A stretch of 8,569 nucleotides of DNA from CAYMLQ01 sp964390795. Its GTDB lineage: Bacteria > Verrucomicrobiota > Kiritimatiellia > RFP12 > UBA1067. The position numbers and the translations under genes are program-made. The notes under the pieces were generated by a model. It worked only from the letters and a program-made list of their open reading frames with translations, made no database searches and was not told the origin of the DNA. This document shows positions 7,101 through 8,569 of this stretch, piece by piece. Each line of letters opens with the position of its first letter. Position 1 is the first letter of the stretch. The stretch is from the NCBI GenBank assembly GCA_964390795.1, contig CAYMLQ010000259.1:1-8569 (forward strand), written 5' to 3'.

Positions 7101-8355
7101 CCCCATTGCAACCGGCGGGGTGAGCATCTATTTCGGGAGCTCTGCCGACGTCAGTCCTGACCGCAGGAATGCGTTAACCTACACGGTCAGCGGGGCGTCT
7201 TGGCAAGACGGACTCTTCCAGCACTACAGCCAGGCGGCTGATGGCGGCGTATACGGATCCGGGGCAAACAGCACCTGGGATCTGTTCAGCGGCACGGGTG
7301 GCAGTCCGACATTTGACATCAGCGGAATTGCGTTCTTCGCCCTGCCCGAACAGCGGATGACTTCGGCCACGCTTGCGCTTGTTGCCGAGACCTTTTCGGG
7401 GGCGCTGGTCGGCGCTAATCTGGACGTTTGGGGGCTGGGGTATATGGCCTCGCCTGCCTTGAATCAGAATTGGCTTTGCATCTCGAATGGAGAAACACGC
7501 ACGTTCCTGAACGGATATAGTCCAGTCAAACTGGCTGATAATGTTGTGACAGCAGGGCAGACGGTTGCGGTCGGATCAGTCTTATACTCGACGGACGCGC
7601 AACGCCTGGTGATTGCGGAGTACCTGAACGGTCTTTATGACAAGGGGGCCAACCCCGGCGATTTTGCCGTGATCCGGATTAATGCGGACGCAAGTCAGGC
7701 CGGGCTGAATACCGGGGTGCGCTGGGGTGGCTCGCATCGAACCGCTCCTGATCATCGGCCCTTGATGTACGGCGTGCTTCAGGCTGCCACGAACTATCTT
7801 GTCAATAGCAGTTTTGAAACCGGATCGGGCGCTACAGTTGGAAGTTGGGCTCTTGTTGCAAATGGTCATGAGGGCGAGCGCGTCACGTCCTTCAGCCGGA
7901 GTGGCACCCATGCGTACAAGATGTCGGCGAACGGAACAACAGGCACCTATGGCAGCATGTACATCGCGCAGGATGTCAACTCTCCTGACTTTGCAGGTCG
8001 CAGGGTGACCTTGAGCGGATATGCCTGTCATGACTCAGCGGATCCCATGGTCAGCAATTCGGCTCAGAGGGTCAGCTTCCGGATTTTCTGGCTGGGTGGA
8101 GCACAGGCGAATACCTGGGTTAACAGCTCCGACTTGCATAACTTGCTTCCAACGGATGTGAAGGACAAGCATAAACCGATTTATGTTTCAGCGATCGCTC
8201 CTGCTGATGTAACGGGCATCAAGGTGGTTATTATCTTTGATACAGGCACGACGGCTGATCCTTCCATCACGACCGGGGCGGGTCTTGTTGACGATCTGCG
8301 CCTGACCGTGTTTACGACGGCACCTCTTGCGGGCACGCTTTTGCTTCTGCACTAA
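4129..8355 (+). CDS. Secreted SGNH/SASA-family carbohydrate esterase with five tandem repeats and a CBM-like C-terminus
   Basis: The product is a 1408-residue exported protein. The ATG at 4129 is preferred: GGAG lies 4 nt upstream and the product opens with a classic signal peptide (MKRFVAQFSVFTACCLTVQA). An in-frame ATG at 4105 would add eight residues but has no spaced ribosome binding site. Residues ~24-230 are a sialate-O-acetylesterase-like (SASA) SGNH domain, with GQSN (Ser32), WFQGESD (Glu116) and DTWH (Asp206, His209) forming the expected Ser-Asp-His set. Residues 235-1220 are five ~195-residue repeats. Residues ~1221-1408 resemble a CenC/CBM4_9-type jelly-roll (NYLVNSSFETG, GTHAYKMSANG, VTLSGYACH, GLVDDLRLTV). 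Likely role: deacylating extracellular glycans (acetyl esters of polysaccharide) while held to substrate by the repeats and CBM. The protein ends in a short hydrophobic tail (LAGTLLLLH) without a PEP-CTERM or LPXTG signal. The natural ester is unknown. Confidence 0.88.
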   Translation: MKRFVAQFSVFTACCLTVQAATRNVFFAGGQSNATAAWGAALASGLQAEYGADLVMVHVNHSGEAMDRWFTTSPRANYSNDFFNASGTGALQAQIHAITNAGDQVAFKGFFWFQGESDTGSTSTMDAYPGRFLGMMAQLRSDLGMTSDIDFTLAVIDMNPAAFYDDPANTGGRTRADMEYFRAIQTAMSTGAHRAYVDTRGYTRTDTWHLTTDERVRLAAAMSTTHSLAFGTPHTVDIFSAAADGCVYAGGFFDAIDQICGNVDSNAYNGISLFKLPSNLVDSASLSLTVVTDHGAMTNANIDLWGVGYVTTPVMNNTWLLLGNTDTRLLLNNTAPVKIADNIVTNGQPMPANTVWQTDGTRQVSLKNFINGLYAQGAMPGDYAVIRTNPDAVPAARTAGLRWGGSHQTTNKQAKLTVTLSEVPILNNSITLISHPSDGCVYDTGTFVDNDLICGYTGGHPYNGIAFFQLPSNRIDTANIRFTVHENYSPLTNANIDVWGLGYIKTPAMNNTWLLMADTDTRALVNTNVTFTKIADDFVPSNTVTAVGTITQLASQQRTNLVAFLNRLYDKGAVAGDYAVIRVNPDAWFTANQNVRWGGTARTSPDRRTTMTITLTDEPVIPDDVTLYSHDNDGSVYQTGIFPSQQMICGTAGNPSTLPWNGVSFFQMPSNRVVSANLIFTVYQASASWSSTGAGIDVWGLGFISGSPTLDAAWLLMANTDTRTLLNNAPPSKLADNLVAAGASPVAGDVYKLSAAQRSGLVAYINGLFDNGAKPGDYAVIRMNPDTAIPAGGVSLYFGSSSAVSPDRRALMTLRLSAEPVITPTTQTIYSHENDGTIYGSPAGFFSTLQLICGTAGNPNTRPWNGISFFQLPSQRVSAADLAYKVYSASAGWAATGAAIDVWGLGFIRGTPTLVASWLLMGNTDTRALLNGSMPSKIADNLLVAGVTPAVGSVWSLNGAQGTNLVDFINGLFEKGAQPGDYAVIRINPDTPIATGGVSIYFGSSADVSPDRRNALTYTVSGASWQDGLFQHYSQAADGGVYGSGANSTWDLFSGTGGSPTFDISGIAFFALPEQRMTSATLALVAETFSGALVGANLDVWGLGYMASPALNQNWLCISNGETRTFLNGYSPVKLADNVVTAGQTVAVGSVLYSTDAQRLVIAEYLNGLYDKGANPGDFAVIRINADASQAGLNTGVRWGGSHRTAPDHRPLMYGVLQAATNYLVNSSFETGSGATVGSWALVANGHEGERVTSFSRSGTHAYKMSANGTTGTYGSMYIAQDVNSPDFAGRRVTLSGYACHDSADPMVSNSAQRVSFRIFWLGGAQANTWVNSSDLHNLLPTDVKDKHKPIYVSAIAPADVTGIKVVIIFDTGTTADPSITTGAGLVDDLRLTVFTTAPLAGTLLLLH
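4831..7788 (+). repeat. Five tandem ~195-residue protein repeats in the esterase
   Basis: The copies start at 4831, 5413, 5998, 6604 and 7213, with lengths of 194, 195, 202, 203 and 192 residues. Each has DGxVY near the start, then NGIxFFQLPSNR, NIDVWGLGY, NTDTRxLLN, KIADNxV, FINGLYDKGA, PGDYAVIRxNPD and a final WGGS or FGSS. Copies 3 and 4 are closest and share an extra insert around the W-x-x-T-G-A stretch. The pattern (beta-rich, with the GDYAVIRxNPD strand) resembles jelly-roll modules found in secreted Verrucomicrobiota proteins and loosely the DNRLRE/CBM96 type. I cannot assign a named family. Glycan binding or cell-surface spacing is the likely role. Confidence 0.9.
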
Positions 8356-8365
8356 TTGGGCGCAA

Positions 8366-8493
8366 CCCCGTTTCACTGACTTGTCGGGCAGTATCTTGCG
8401 CAGGGCGCGCCCGGAGGTCGTGCGCCACCCCTGAAAGACAAGCCGCGCAAGGTGGCCCGCGACCTCCGGGCGCGGGAGGTCAATGAAACGGGG
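8366..8493. repeat. 128-bp nested palindrome containing the right copy of the bracketing repeat
   Basis: Three nested stems are visible. CCCCGTTTCACTGAC (8366-8380) pairs with 8479-8493 at 14 of 15 positions. GCGCCCGGAGGTCG (8407-8420) pairs perfectly with 8460-8473. GCCACC (8423-8428) pairs with GGTGGC (8451-8456). The inner 8398-8465 is the inverted copy of 41-105. It begins 11 bp after the esterase stop. No T-run follows, so it is not a standard intrinsic terminator, though so stable a structure could block RNA decay or slow the polymerase. The remaining 8494-8569 shows no supportable gene. Confidence 0.8.
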
Positions 8494-8569
8494 ATGCCAA
8501 AATTAGAATTGCTGTTTCGCTTGCGCCGCAAAACCGTAAAGCATACTATTTACGCCATGGCTGGATTCT

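Noticed and set aside
1..8541. Eight-base direct repeat CCGTAAAG at 1-8 and 8534-8541, outside the bracketing inverted repeats, as a target-site duplication
   Set aside because: The distances to the inverted repeats are unequal (32 and 68 bp) and an 8-bp match between two such flanks is not rare enough.
8557..8569. Start of a further gene at the ATG at 8557
   Set aside because: Only four codons lie in the window and no ribosome binding site precedes it.
1..8569. CRISPR array, tRNA or rRNA gene
   Set aside because: No regularly spaced direct repeats with unique spacers, no tRNA T-loop pattern and no rRNA-like stretch were seen; the repeats present are 6-7-mers or palindromes.

Overview
The window holds three intact genes, all on the + strand. 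They are separated by spacers unusually rich in short-period repeats and palindromes. The genes are a cytosolic uroporphyrinogen-decarboxylase-superfamily enzyme (519-1604), a secreted GH99/WbsX-like glycan enzyme with a C-terminal LamG-like domain (1634-3793), and a 1408-residue secreted esterase (4129-8355). The esterase has an SGNH/SASA catalytic domain, five tandem ~195-residue repeats and a CBM-like jelly-roll at the C-terminus. No phylogenetic marker is present. A high-GC genome, a non-HemE UroD paralogue beside secreted glycan enzymes, large repeat-rich secreted proteins and 6-7-mer intergenic arrays together suggest the PVC superphylum (Kiritimatiellota, Verrucomicrobiota or Lentisphaerota). 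That is inference.

Layout. Bases 1-518 are non-coding. They hold a ~65-bp GC-rich palindromic repeat (41-105), two hexamer arrays in opposite orientation (188-217 and 322-353) and a possible sigma70-type promoter (438-467). The first two genes are 29 bp apart and probably co-transcribed. The junction between them is a heptamer-periodic array that also supplies the AAGGA ribosome binding site and ATG of the second gene. The next spacer (3794-4128) contains two heptamer arrays facing each other as near-perfect inverted arms around 138 bp of unique DNA, a weak terminator-like hairpin, and a second hairpin abutting the right arm. After the esterase, a 128-bp nested palindrome (8366-8493) contains an inverted copy of the 41-105 repeat, so the two copies bracket the three genes.

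Working together (inference). The locus looks like part of a system that attacks decorated polysaccharides. The multi-domain esterase would remove acyl groups while anchored on glycan by its repeats and CBM. The GH99-like enzyme would cleave glycosidic bonds outside the cytoplasm. The UroD-like protein, resembling cobamide-dependent methyltransferases and related enzymes rather than haem-synthesis HemE, might act on a methylated product inside the cell. I did not find a clearly new defence or mobile system. The most unusual content is the organised non-coding repeat architecture and the five-fold repeat region of the esterase.
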